From positions 1,531,335-1,595,334 of the forward strand of contig NW_022985167.1 of the NCBI RefSeq assembly GCF_010093535.1: a DNA stretch of 64,000 bases. The letters run 5' to 3'. Source of the DNA: Lindgomyces ingoldianus. Taxonomy: Eukaryota; Ascomycota; Dothideomycetes; Pleosporales; Lindgomycetaceae. Shown one piece after another: positions 1 through 10,730 of the stretch. The translations under genes and the position numbers were made by a program. The notes beneath the pieces are model-generated. The model searched no databases. It was not told the DNA's origin and saw only the letters and a program-made list of their open reading frames with translations. Every line of letters starts with the position of its first letter. Position 1 is the first letter of the stretch.

Positions 1-985
1 GCATGGCATGTGCAGAGTCTCCAATCAGCATGACGCGATCCGTAGCCCACTTTCCGCCCGCGGAGAGCGTGAAGACAGGCCATAAGAATAGATCCTCTGC
101 GTCCGCAATCAGATGTGGGATCAAGTCTAATGCAGCGGGGCTGTATCTTTCCAGCATATCTCTGCGAGTATTCTCTGCATCCTTGCCCGCGGCTTTCCAT
201 CCGTCTCTTGATGCGATTTCCGGGACCTGCATGAGTGCACCAACGTAGACTGAGTCTTTATCTTCGTTGTGAAACGAGGTGAGTAAGATACCTCTTCGAC
301 CAAAGTTCATCCCTGTCGTCTCGAAGTGCGTTTCCTCAAAGCCACCGGACTCTGTTTTCCTTCGTTTTGCGAACCCAAAGGCATTGCAGATGCCGGAATA
401 CACACTTTTCCGCTCCGGCTCCACGTGCGTGAGACGGGCCACGGAGTGAATGCCATCGCAGCCGACAAGGATATCTGCACTCACTTTTCCGCCGCCGGCA
501 AACTTGATTTCAACGCCGTTGATGTCTTCCTGGATGTCTACTGTCTTCTTTCCGCACACAAGCTTGATGTTGTCGTGTTTCTCGATTGCTGCCAATACTC
601 CTTTTAACGCCTCCCCCCTTGTGATTCTGAGTGCTGTGAAGGGTGGTTCGCCCAGGCCTCTGCCAACCGGGCCTCGGAAACTGCTTTCAGCTAGCCGGGC
701 GCCAGTGTACAGGTCGAAGACTTCAACGGCGAGACATTCTTTGCCATAATTTCTAGCGCGGATTTCCTGTAGAGCGCCGAGGTGGTTCAAGAGACGAAGT
801 GCGTTCGGCGTGAGGTTCACGGCCCCGCCAATGGTTGCAGGCTCGGGTCTGATCTCGTAGATAGTTATTTGAGGAAGAGGGAACTGTGAAGGCGAGTATT
901 TTGTCAAGGAAAGTGCAGTTGTGAGACCGGCGATACCGCCACCTAGGATGATGACTTTTAAGGGTTGCTGTGGGGTCGAAGGCAT
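1..985 (-). CDS. FAD-dependent monooxygenase (salicylate-hydroxylase-like), 3' part cut by window edge
   Basis: One open frame runs from an ATG at 985 to the window edge (328 codons) without introns. The N-terminus carries the Rossmann dinucleotide motif GGGIAG (residues 15-20). A DG motif follows in the middle (GCDGIHSVAR), and the second FAD-binding motif is at 316-325 (DRVMLIGDSA). This order is typical of class A flavoprotein hydroxylases (PF01494), which use NAD(P)H and O2 to hydroxylate small aromatic rings. The substrate cannot be read from the sequence. The usual length is 400-450 residues, so roughly the last quarter lies outside the window. No membrane segment or secretion signal is seen, so it is probably cytosolic. 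The upstream gap is long and gene-free, so there is no partner gene on that side. Confidence 0.9.
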   Translation of the reverse strand, partial: MPSTPQQPLKVIILGGGIAGLTTALSLTKYSPSQFPLPQITIYEIRPEPATIGGAVNLTPNALRLLNHLGALQEIRARNYGKECLAVEVFDLYTGARLAESSFRGPVGRGLGEPPFTALRITRGEALKGVLAAIEKHDNIKLVCGKKTVDIQEDINGVEIKFAGGGKVSADILVGCDGIHSVARLTHVEPERKSVYSGICNAFGFAKRRKTESGGFEETHFETTGMNFGRRGILLTSFHNEDKDSVYVGALMQVPEIASRDGWKAAGKDAENTRRDMLERYSPAALDLIPHLIADAEDLFLWPVFTLSAGGKWATDRVMLIGDSAHAM

Positions 986-1795
986 TGTTGGAGCGGGCGG
1001 TTTCACAAAGGAAATTACATCGAGGAGTTGGGGTGCAAGTCGGAATTGATGCTTTTAAGTTTTCCGAGTCAATCGGAAGTCCGATGAGGCTGTGCATGTA
1101 ATTGATCCGTTCCCCTGGGTGGCACACCAGTGCCAGGGCTGACGGTGAGCATGTCTGTGATACGCCGAGGCATCGGCAAAGTTGGGGAACCGGTTATGTG
1201 ATAACGGGGAGGATGAACGAAATAAGCAAGTACACGCTGTGTCAGGAGTGGCATATGGACGGATGTGGATAGAAATGGGTGATAGGACATGAAGGAGCCG
1301 GAAGTGGGCTCTACTGAATTACTAGGAATATGCTTATACCCTGGTCGCTTCCGAATCAAGCACCCCGGAAACCTGAGGTTAGGACCTCTATTTAACTGGG
1401 AGTTTGAATCTGGGCATTGAGGATACCAGATCAGGGAAATATGTCCTCTGTGTTATCAGAATGGAATTTCATCAATACATATTTTTTCACATTTATTCTA
1501 AAACCACAACCTCGTAAAATGGCCGCTTATCCTTATTTTGAAACTGCACAAGGAATGCTTCCGCCTGCATCACAGAGTGGGAGGCCATTGAATTAAAAAA
1601 CTAACACCACGCAGCAGCACTCTGCTATAGGGAAAGGTCAACTCAACGTTAGTAAAGGGTAATTCTCTCCTTCAATTCACTTTATTATGTCGTTGAATAA
1701 TTGTAGTTGGGCTTTATTTTAGTCACATTCTGCTGTTAGTATTCGCAACCTAAATATGTGTTCGCTTCTACTCCGCGCCTATTCTAATCTAGTGA

Positions 1796-2023
1796 AACCC
1801 GCGTGTAGAAGGTTCACCTCCTGGAGTTGATATATTAGCTGTCAAGGCAACTTGTGACACCCTGCATCACTATGTAAGGCCTTTCGGGGAAGCCTTCCTA
1901 GGAAACCCCAATACTGATCATGTGATGGCGCATAGACCTCGCGCTGTCACTCAAGCCATCCCAATCAAATATTGCTGGAACATGTTCAGCTTCCCCCTTT
2001 TCCTCTTCGCGCAATGTCGTTAA
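1796..2023 (+). pseudogene. Orphan coding fragment, family unknown
   Basis: The plus strand is open for 75 codons after a TGA at 1793, with no initiating ATG near its start. It ends at TAA 2021-2023. The translation has a natural residue mix and contains YVRPFGEAFLGNPNTDHVMA followed by a second block rich in A, I and P. I do not recognise the family. Lacking a start and any neighbouring exon, it is best read as the remnant of an older gene or mobile element. Confidence 0.3.
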
Positions 2024-2302
2024 CATTCACTAGATACCGTACGTAACAGTTTATCAGCGCTCCTGTTTGAGCTCTTATCACTTATGTGTTGCGATGACAA
2101 GCTCGGTCTCCACTACCGTATGGCGCTAGTGGAGCTGGTAGAGTAGGTTGGCTCTATTTCTTGCTATACTAGGATGAGGAGAGTGAGAGGTGAAGGTCGC
2201 TTAGCTCGCTGAGCTATTCCGTCACATGTGTAGCCTGTCCGTGACATTAGCCATGAATGAAATAACTTTTATCTTAGGAAAACTCTTACACTTAATCACC
2301 TA

Positions 2303-2462
2303 CTGGAACAACCCCATTTGAGCGCCAAGGCGGCCAAATAACTCAAACTTCATCCTATTAGCCTTTGGACCATGAAGGATCTCGCCAACTATATCAGTGC
2401 TAGGCGGGAAGTCATGTTCGAAGACTGGCTCCCCAGCACACTTTATATTGGCTAAGGCAGCC
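2303..2462 (-). pseudogene. Second orphan coding fragment, opposite strand
   Basis: On the minus strand about 53 codons are open, with protein-like content (for example EHDFPPSTDIVGEILHGP and MKFELFGRLGAQMGLFQ). They are preceded in the same frame by TAG codons and closed by TAG at 2302-2300. There is no usable start. It lies 280 bases from the plus-strand fragment but in the opposite direction, so the two are not one simple gene. Family unknown. Confidence 0.25.
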
Positions 2463-3852
2463 TACCTAAAGTGCTACCGTAGAAGCGAATCAGCAAGTGC
2501 ATTAGGACGAGCAAGATATGCTAGATCAAGATGCTTGCCAGGAATATCTCCTTAAGTAGGCCTAAAGGCTATAACTTTATAGTTGTCCTAAGATAAATAT
2601 TAGCCTTAATCTCTAATTTTAGACAGAGGACGTAAATCTGCGTTAATCGAGATGGCGTAGGCGTCAAAAAGTTAGTGTATATCGGATATGAGCAGTAATC
2701 CATTCTGCACAGAGTAGATAGACATTCCTTTTGCCGGCTGAGTTGTAATCTATCGGCCATGGTTGTGTTCAGTGAAGGGACCTTTGTAGGCTAGTGGAAA
2801 GATATGTGTAGCTTCAAAGCCGGTCTAGAAATGGGTTTCACCTATTGTAGACACAATGGTCCTGGATATCATGCATCAATGATCTCGCTCGCGGGCAGCA
2901 TCAAAAAAGGTCGTGACACGGATTCCGGTCGCATGGGTAGTCGTTCAGACAAGCTACGGATTGTTGTTAATAATAAAAGGAGCTGCTGATAAATTAGCAA
3001 TGTCACTATATTGAGGGCTGATACACTGACCCTCAGACACAATGTAGTTCTCTCCAGGTTGAAGCGGATGACCGGCCATTTTAATTCTTGTTTTATGCTC
3101 ATCTCGAAGAAAGAAGGTGCTCGTAAATAAGAAAAGAATATCCATCATCAAGTGAAAATAGCATGCGCAACACTAATAGTGAGACTGAGATCACTAGGTA
3201 CGGTATCAGGGTCGCTAGTACCAGAGATATGGACATTCGCTATGCTGAGCGATTGTTTGAAGGCATAGAAAGTGCTTGCGGCGGATTCAGAGGGTTGGAG
3301 GTTTCGGGGGTAGAGTTGGGCATTTTAGGCGACGCCGATGACATGTTGAAGGCTTAGAACGCAAAGGCCGCACTTGGGTGGAGGATGGCGGATGATAGAT
3401 GGTAGGTTTAGGCTTGTAACTTACAGAAGGTTCGACGATGAATAGAAAGTTGCCGCACTTGCATGTAGACCATTTAGGTGTTAGGAAAATAAGAACCGAG
3501 GATTTGCCTCTCGGCAGTGTCGATTAGCTACGCGGAGCATGGGAAGCGGTTAAGGTGTTGAATACGCTCGATCCTAAGTGAGACACATATCTTTAAGAGC
3601 GCGTGAAGCTGGCATACAGACAGCACTGGGAATGCTGGGCCAAGGCTGTGCCTAGACTGTGGAGCGCTCAAGAAGCTGCACTTTTGAAGGTTGGAAAAGA
3701 GCGAAGTCCTCTGTCAAGGGACAAGTGTACACTACGATTCTGGGCAACGATGAAGCCCGCCCGTTTTTACATGGGGTGTTGAGATCGCCAAATGCAGGTG
3801 TTGGAAGGTAGGCATACCGACTAGGAATAACCCGCCTCTGTCGGGCTGGAGT

Positions 3853-4305
3853 CTATTTTCGCTTCCTCTTCTCCCTCAGTGCCTCAACGTAGACAGCGCC
3901 CGCCAGCCCTGCGACACAAATGCTTAAGGCTGCAGCGCCGAAGTAGGCAGGCTTGAACAAGCCCTTCTCTAGCATGCGCATGTTAGAGAAGTAACGCGTT
4001 GTTCCATAGCAGATACTCCCGCCACCGGTGCCGAGAAGTGCGCCGACCAATAAGTGCTCCTTCTCCTTCTGCTTCTCATCCTGCGCTGTATTCCTATGCG
4101 CAGGTGTGATTGATTCAGCGGCTGGGTTGGACAGGAGGGATGTGAGATCAAGCTGGTTGAAGCGCTCAATCGCTATCCCGAGAGCGATGAAGCCGAGGCC
4201 GGTGCGGAGCCATGAGAGATATGTTCGTTCAGACGCAAGGTGATCGCGAGCTGTTGAGCCGGTGTTTTGGTAGACTGGAGTCCGAAACCGGCCGAAGAAG
4301 GACAT
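3853..4305 (-). CDS. DUF202 (YidH-like) small membrane protein
   Basis: Single exon, 150 residues from the ATG at 4305. An in-frame codon farther out (4344) would add 13 residues, but the protein-like content begins with MSFFGRF. Residues 20-50 carry the DUF202 signature (AxDHLASERTYLSWLRTGLGFIALG). This is followed by a charged loop and two further hydrophobic stretches (about 82-100 and 119-138), giving three membrane spans. The C-terminus is a basic tail (EKRKRK). DUF202 proteins (PF02656) are three-pass proteins of unknown biochemical role; fungal members are reported at vacuolar or plasma membranes. It is transcribed in the same direction as ILM1 about 0.5 kb upstream, with no sign of shared function. 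Confidence 0.85.
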   Translation of the reverse strand: MSFFGRFRTPVYQNTGSTARDHLASERTYLSWLRTGLGFIALGIAIERFNQLDLTSLLSNPAAESITPAHRNTAQDEKQKEKEHLLVGALLGTGGGSICYGTTRYFSNMRMLEKGLFKPAYFGAAALSICVAGLAGAVYVEALREKRKRK

Positions 4306-4839
4306 GGTTAAGATGGAAGTCGTGGGTGGGTGGTAGAAGTGCAACTGCTACGAGTGGTCTGTGCTTTCGACATAATTTTCCAACTTCCTAAGTGTGTCTG
4401 GATAGTTTAACCCCCTTGTAATCTCCAGGAGCATTTTTTGTTTTAAGAATATAGCATTATCTAACATTTCGCTCTGTTAGATTCCACCACACCCGTCTTT
4501 AACAAGGTCAATTCATGTTCCCCACCAGGTTCGTTCCATTTCAGTGTGCTGGATCCCACCGTTGCACACTCGGCGTTCTGAGCCAAACCTGGAGAAAATC
4601 ATCCCATCTTTGATGTATTTCTCCAACTTCTTCCAATTTTCCATCGAACTGGAATTTTCTCAGGTGAGAGAAGGCAGAGCCGACGCTATACACCGTCAAA
4701 AACAGCCAATTTAGCTCCAACAATTATTCTAACTATTCTGTCGACGGAGCCGCAGCCGCATCACACCTCCGACAGAGGACGGAGTCTCAGAAAAGTTTAT
4801 AAGCACAGTTATATATTCACTGCGGACCAGGAGTTGCGC
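4306..4839. other. Intergenic: 5' region of the DUF202 gene and 3' region of ILM1
   Basis: 534 bases with no supported gene. A minus-strand frame at 4541-4723 has no family resemblance. Both flanking genes point left, so this holds the DUF202 promoter and the ILM1 terminator region; no distinct motif was identified. Confidence 0.5.
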
Positions 4840-5472
4840 CTATAACGTGTTGTGCTCAGCTTTACGCTTTTCGATCAGTCGTACTGCTCTCTGTCGTCGT
4901 TCGTCTCGGAGAGTCACGAAAACCTGTCTACGATTTAGTAATCACATCGAGTCTGAACGCGGCGCCTGGCCTACCCAAAACCATGTTGCCAGCTCTAGGA
5001 AGCCCCAGGTAAAGACAATACTGTTCTTCAGATCGTCCCCTGATTGGAAGCTATGTTGTCCCCGTTCTGCGAACGCCCCACCTTCCTTGAATATATACGT
5101 ATAGCCTGTGACGGCAAAGAGGAAAACGAGCCGGACAGGCGTCTGCGTACCCCAATATGATTCAGCCACTTCCTCGGACATGGAGAGAGACGTGAGGTCC
5201 GAGATTGCTAGGAAGGCGAAAAGCAGGGCGATGAAGGCCGTAGCGGCGGAAGGTTTGTTGAAGTCTCGGGGCGTAGGCTGCAAGACTGTTAGTCACATGC
5301 GACTAGTGGGTGTTGTTCAATTGGGAGCTCGTACAAGCTGCATTGACTCCCCCAAGAGAAAGACTACGTTTTGGTCTGCGATGATCTTTGGGTTTGTTAA
5401 GAAGAAAAAGGCAAGGGTAATGTGGAAGAAGGACAGAGCACGGATTATGGTGAAGGCCGAAACGACCCCCAT
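4840..5472 (-). CDS. ILM1: ILM1-family membrane protein
   Basis: Three exons give 174 residues: 5472-5335, 5277-4975 and 4923-4840. Intron 1 (GTACGA..TTGCAG) joins GESMQL to PTPRDFNKPS. Intron 2 (GTAGGC..GACAG, with ATTACTAAATC as a likely branch site) joins WFW to VFVTLRDERR. The joined protein follows the fungal ILM1 pattern: an N-terminal hydrophobic helix, DQNVVFLLGESM, then SYWGTQTPVRLVFLFAVTGY and KNSIVFTWGFLELATWFW, ending in a basic tail. Family members are about 180-200 residues with four membrane spans. Yeast Ilm1 was named for increased loss of mitochondrial DNA in the mutant and localises to the ER. Reading the middle exon alone would give a wrong C-terminus. Confidence 0.9.
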
Positions 5473-5686
5473 GATTGCAGTAACCTCAATTGAATCGTAC
5501 GTAGAACGAGGACTCGCATTGAGGGATGATAAAATGTTAGGGCAGCGTCGGGAAGTTCGTCATCCCGTCCCCGAATCTGCCAAGCATAATTTGTAATGCT
5601 ACCTGAACGCCTGTCTATCAACTGACTTCGCTACCCCTGTGCCCCTCTGCCCCTCTGCTCACTCTCTTCTTCTCGACATTGGCAAT

Positions 5687-7204
5687 ATGGAGAAGATAAA
5701 AATTGCCGGCGTTGTATCTGATGAGAAGCACCAGTCCCTTCCAGTCCCTTCCGGCCACCGAAGGTCGTTTACCCTCAGAGACCGTTGGATTGTCGCATCG
5801 CTATTGGCTATTGTCCTGCTTTCGTCGAGTCTATGGTTTCAATTCCCACTTCAGGTTCTGAAAGCACACCATTGCTTTCATGGCCCCACAATTGAGCAGC
5901 GGGCTAGCAAGATTCTCAGCGAGAACCCATTGATTGGTTAGTACGGCTTCATCAACTTTGCACGAAACCCGCTGAGATTCTGTGGCAGATGGACACAATG
6001 ACTTGATGATTTCTATTAGGGCTAGGTATCTGAACCATATCTATGATGCCGAATTTAGAGACAAGTTTGAGAATGGTGGCTTTCCACAACACGTCGATCT
6101 CCCTCGTCTGGACCAAGGGAAACAGGGCGGCGCTTTCTGGAGTGCTTTCATGCCCTGTCCGCCGGGAAATGGAACTGATTTCTCGAATGACAGATACTCT
6201 ACTAGTAAGCCATTTCTCTAGTATCTGAATCTATAGTTAGATCTACATGCTAGTGAGATCGGGCGCTAATTCGTGCAGTTGTACGACTCACACTTGACCA
6301 ACTTGATCTTTTTAAGCGTCTTGGCCAAAGTTATCCGAAATACTTTACTCCCACTACGGACAGCTTCGAAGCCTTAAAAGCCTTTAAGAAAGGACGTTTT
6401 ATATCCCCCGCGGCCATTGAAGGTCTTCATCAGATTGGTAACTCGATTTCAACATTACGCCTGTATCACCAACTAGGAGTTCGATACGCCACTCTGACAT
6501 GGAATTGCCACAACAAGTACGCTGATGCCGCGTGCGAATCTGGACCAAACTTCCAGCCGAAAGTTGCTACACCTTACTGGCATGGTCTGAGCCCAGCCGG
6601 GCGTGAATTGGTGAAAGAGATGAATCGCATGGGCATGCTTGTTGACCTCGCGCATGTGAGTAAGGATACTATGAAAGACGTCCTCGTAGGCAACGGAAGC
6701 GGTGGTTGGAACGGCAGTCTGGCGCCACCCATCTTCAGTCACAGTTCTGCCTATGCTATCTGTCCGCATCCCCGGAACGTGCCGGATGACATTCTTCAGT
6801 ATGTGAAGCAACGAAACTCTATTGTCATGATCAACTTCAGTCCTGGATTCATCTCCTGTGTCCCAAGTAGCTCGTCATCTGAACTGCCGGAGTTCTATCC
6901 CCCTAACTCGACACTGAACCAGGTTGTGCGGCATATTATGCACATAGGAGAGCTCATTGGATATGATTATGTGGGCATTGGCACAGATTATGATGGAATC
7001 GACTCAACGCCCGTCGGTCTAGAGGATGTTTCGAAATTCCCAGAATTGGTAGCCGAGCTCCTCCGACAAGGGGTGAGTGACGAGGATGCTGGTAAGATTG
7101 TTGGACGCAATCTGTTAAGAGTGTGGAAAGAAGCAGATGTAGTAGCTTCAAGGCTGCAAAAAGAGGTGCCACCACTGGAAGATGATCTCCAAAACCCCTG
7201 GTAG
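5687..7204 (+). CDS. Membrane-anchored dipeptidase, peptidase family M19
   Basis: Three exons (5687-5936, 5989-6204, 6279-7204) encode 463 residues. Residues 34-52 form one hydrophobic span after a basic N-terminus, so this is a type II membrane protein with an outward-facing catalytic domain. The M19 zinc ligands are visible: DGHND (84-88), split by intron 1, which supports that junction; the bridging Glu in AAIEGLHQ; FSHSSA; and DLAHVS. The C-terminal TDYDGI motif is also present. The family hydrolyses dipeptides, including some with D-residues, and renal-dipeptidase homologues also cleave cysteinyl-glycine. The length matches fungal homologues. In-frame codons upstream (5639) are GTG, not ATG, so 5687 is the start. 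A duplicated CAGTCCCTTC sits inside the cytoplasmic tail at about 5730-5750. Confidence 0.92.
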
Positions 7205-7449
7205 CGAATGGTTACGGGAATCCGGTCTGTTTATTCTCACCAGCTAGAGCGATATTGGTGGCGTCCATTTGCTTAGCAGTCAGGCGTATGACGGGGAAGG
7301 AAGGCTGGCAGGCTTATTCTTTAGCCTCCCCGGGGTATGAGCCAATACCCGTTCCTAGCCACATCAATCACCAATGGAGTAACCGTGAATTGAGGCATTC
7401 CGCCTGCGCATGGCGCCCCTCCAAAGCCTAGGAATCCCCTCCCTCTGCT

Positions 7450-7520
7450 TATATAAATACCTCTACGTCATCCCCCACACTCTCACACTCCCACTCCAGC
7501 GCTGCTTCCACGGTTCAACC
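7450..7520 (+). promoter_or_regulatory. Orphan TATA box plus CT-rich initiator tract
   Basis: TATATAAATA at 7450-7459 is followed by about 60 bases dominated by C, T and A (CCCCCACACTCTCACACTCCC). This arrangement is common in highly expressed fungal genes. No good reading frame starts within the next 500 bases on this strand. Confidence 0.35.
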
Positions 7521-7987
7521 GCACCCGCTAGACTAAATAATCTTAGCTAGATTAGAGTAAGTTCTATCCTGCTGTTCTCACACCCTAGCATGCTCGACGC
7601 GCTAGAGAGTTATCCCAAAGATTAACATAACTTTCAGTAACCCCTTTCACTGGTAATCCTCATGAACACAGCCGTCCTAACCCGCCCGTCGACCCCATAT
7701 GAATAAGTAGTGCTTCTAAAGGCACATTGCCACCTTCCCATGTTGACTAGGTTTCCCAGCCATCGACAAGATACCGAAATCCAAGACCAATCGCGCTTCT
7801 AGCTCAACCTCAGCGCGCGACTTCACACCCAGTTTAGGATGAGGTTGCAAGCGTAGTGACTCTGGTGGTGATTTTCGATCCGTCTCGTCTACCGATTCTG
7901 CGGCAAACGACAAGGCCAATTCTTCAGTCACCTTAGCTAATTCGGCTCCAGCTCGTATATTACACTACTATCATCATATATCCCCCT

Positions 7988-8637
7988 TCGTTAAAGGCCT
8001 GGTAGCCCGGATCAATGAGCGTCTATATCAACTTGACGTCGTAGGTCTGCCTCTATGGAACGTGGACCCCTATCGATTCAAGGTTCAATCAATGAGGTTC
8101 TGATGCGCATGTATCGAGATGCTGAAAAACAGTTGGCACAAGTCAACTCGTTCAACTACGAGCTTCTCGACTTGGAGCAGGAGTCACACCAGCACCCATA
8201 TTGCCCGCTTAAACCTGATCGCAGCTCTTCACGCTGAGGATGGCGCTGTACCACCGCCGGATCCTAGATCAAGTCGCTGCTGTGGGAACTCAGGAATTGG
8301 TCTCCGACAGGAGCTGGAGGAGTTTCAAGCAGAGGGCTTTTGCCACGTTCCTCTCCAGCCCGATCACGATCTCCCTCATCTTGTCCTGGGCGCTCCTACC
8401 CTATTACAGACCCTTGAGCGCTCTTTCCTCATGCCTTCGGGGAGGTGGCTGCTAGTGGTTATCACAGACAGTGATTCCCGGCGGGCCTCGGTCTCGGTGT
8501 GCGCCGTCAACCCCAACCTGACACTATTCCCACATGACGACGATTATAATGGACGTGGAGCCCGTGTGGTCTTTTCACCGGACGCCTCCGACTCGAAAAC
8601 AGGCGATAAGACTCATGCAAGCAAGATACGTTAAGTG
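7988..8637 (+). pseudogene. Possible decayed gene, frames broken
   Basis: Protein-like segments alternate between frames: an open stretch at about 7988-8096 (VARINERLYQL..), then an ATG frame 8055-8237, then 8240-8455 containing a hydrophobic segment (SPITISLILSWALLPYY), and 8119-8634 in the third frame. No splice pair joins them cleanly. The pattern suggests an old single-exon gene with indels, downstream of the orphan promoter. I cannot name the family, and a small set of real but unspliced exons remains possible. Confidence 0.25.
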
Positions 8638-9010
8638 GCTTTTTGAAGCGGTGAGGCGGTGAGGCTGCATGTGCAAGGCACAGACCTGATATTGGCTGCT
8701 TCTCCCTTCGGAGGATTTGATTCTTTCGGAGGAGGCGGCTGATCGGCCAGGTGTCTTTCCCATGTGCTTCAAGCTGTCACAGGCACAGTTTGCACAGCGC
8801 TCACGGCTGTGTCACCAACCTGACCATCATGCCATGGTGGTTTGTTTGTCCAGAGCTTGGCGGGAGGCTGAGGATTTGCCTCTGATGCCATGGTAATATT
8901 ATTGGTATTTGACATATGTATATAGTCCTGTGAATGCAATGTTACTCCATCGCTTCCTTGACTTTCTGTGAGCTTCCTCTTTCTTCTAGTGCTCCCAAGA
9001 CACCAAGATT

Positions 9011-10394
9011 ATGCCACGTGCAATTACACCCCCACCTGCACGCACGGTCGTGATGGCCGAACCACCAGCCTCACCAACATCTGTCTTTCCATTCAACGAG
9101 GAGCGCCGCCGCCGCAACTCCAAAGTAACATCGCCAGGCAAAGACGTTGTCGTTATGGCACATCAAAGGCTCAAAACTAGCATCGCTATCCTTGGGTGTG
9201 GTGACGTCGGGTCGACTCTAGCCTACACGCTAATCCTCAACCCAATATGTAGCGAGGTGATTCTCGTGGACCCCAAGACAGCACTCCTTGAGGCACAGGT
9301 GAGAGATCTCAGCGATGCCACGTATCGTGGCAATACTGGGACGAGGGTCCGAGCCGGCACCCACCGAGATGCTGGACAGGCGGATATTGTTGTTATCACT
9401 GCAGGTGCTAAACAAAAGATTGGTAGGCTGTTTCTATTTTGTACCTTGAGGCCTTCAGACTTCCCGCAGTTTAGCCATTTGGTTTCTATATCGAGTTTGC
9501 AAGTAGCGTTCTTTCAAAAATTGTCCACATTAAACAACTGTCTCTCTCTTTTCCATTCTCCGACATGTCATCCGCTCTAACCTTTCTTAGGGGAATCCCG
9601 GCTCTCCCTCCTCTCCCGCAACCTCCACATTCTATCCTCAATTTTCAAATCCATGGCTCCCATCAACCCAAATACCATTCTTCTTCTCGTTGCAAACCCC
9701 GTCGACATCCTAACCTACTTTGCCCAAAAGATGTCTGGACTTCCTGAATCCCAAGTTCTCGGATCAGGCACCACGCTAGATTCTGCTAGACTGCGAGGAG
9801 TGCTTGCACAGAAGACAGAGGTCTCGCCGAATAGTATCGATGCATATGTGCTTGGTGAACATGGAGATTCCCAGTTTGTACGTCAACCCACACACACATT
9901 TACTTTTACCTTTCCATTCTTATGCAATGCAAAACTAAACTCACACTTCCCAGATCGCCTGGTCTTCTATCTTAATTGGCACCTCACCAATTCGTCTCGC
10001 GCTTCCTGACCAAATCACCCCGGCATTCAAAGAAGAAATCGCAACGCACACGCGCGGCGCCGCAGCCGCTATCATTGCGTCCAAAGGCTGCACCGCCTAC
10101 GGCATCGGCAACATGGCAGCCAGTATCTGCAAATACATTCTCTTCGACCAGCGCACGGTACGGCCGATCTCATTTTTCCAGCCGAGTCTCGGGTGCTGTT
10201 TGTCAATGCCTGCCGTCCTCGGACGCAAGGGGATCATCCGGCCGATGCCAATTGTCTTGGATGAGACGGAGCAGGAAGAGTTGGAGAATTGTGCGTCGCA
10301 TTTGAGGGGCGTGATTGCAGGCGCGGAAAAAGAGCTTGTAGCAGACAAGGCTCTGGAGAAGGCTCTAGAGGCGGAGGCCGAGAAGGTGTTCTAG
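9011..10394 (+). CDS. L-lactate dehydrogenase
   Basis: Three exons (9011-9422, 9591-9877, 9954-10394) encode 379 residues. The NAD-binding motif is GCGDVG (62-67), followed by Asp87, consistent with NAD preference. The substrate loop reads GAKQKIGESR; Gln135 at the discriminator position points to lactate rather than malate dehydrogenase, which has Arg there. Catalytic His228 lies in LGEHGDSQF, and LDSARLR supplies the paired Asp and Arg. LDH and MDH share one fold (PF00056/PF02866). The enzyme interconverts pyruvate and L-lactate in the cytosol. An N-terminal extension of about 55 residues, rich in Pro, Arg and Ser, precedes the Rossmann fold; inner ATGs (for example residue 49) could be the true start. 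NAD-dependent LDHs are uncommon in filamentous ascomycetes. Confidence 0.9.
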
Positions 10395-10730
10395 CGGCTG
10401 GCTTCTTTTGAGGAATTGTAGAAGGTAGGGCATGCAGAGAATTCTGGTGTATAGTGAGAAAGTAGTCGTTGTATGGGATGTGATTGAGATGCAGTGGGAA
10501 CTTTCCTAAGGTTTGACTCAGAGCGCGTAGTTCTTCTTTCCGGCGTATGATACCTATAGGATTAGATAATGGGTTCGTTCAAGTTTTCTCTACTCATGGC
10601 AATAAGGCTAGAGCTAGAGTAATTAAAATTAGAAGCCTCTCCTTGTATGTTAGTTAGCCTCACCGATACATTTGAAAACTACACCGTCCACCCCCATCAA
10701 CTCACTCTCAACGCGCACCTCTCCGCTCCC
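10395..10730. other. Convergent intergenic gap between LDH and the F-box-like gene
   Basis: 336 bases between two genes that end toward each other. It should hold both polyadenylation regions. No reading frame or repeat worth calling was seen. Confidence 0.5.

Larger units (their letters stand above)
986..3852. other. 2.9 kb gap with decayed coding fragments
   Basis: There is no intact gene in this interval. It is AT-rich in places (1440-1780, 2560-2760) and holds at least two stretches that read like protein without a start codon: plus strand 1796-2023 and minus strand 2462-2303. They are listed separately. Small ATG-initiated frames at 2804-2989 and 3163-3357 show no recognisable motif and are not called. 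Confidence 0.6.
7205..9010. other. 1.8 kb gap with an orphan core promoter and a possible decayed locus
   Basis: No intact gene is present. A strong-looking TATA element with a pyrimidine tract lies near 7450-7520 and points right. Between about 7990 and 8637, all three plus-strand frames hold protein-like stretches that do not connect. The remainder (8640-9010) is the presumptive promoter of the lactate dehydrogenase gene. Confidence 0.5.
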
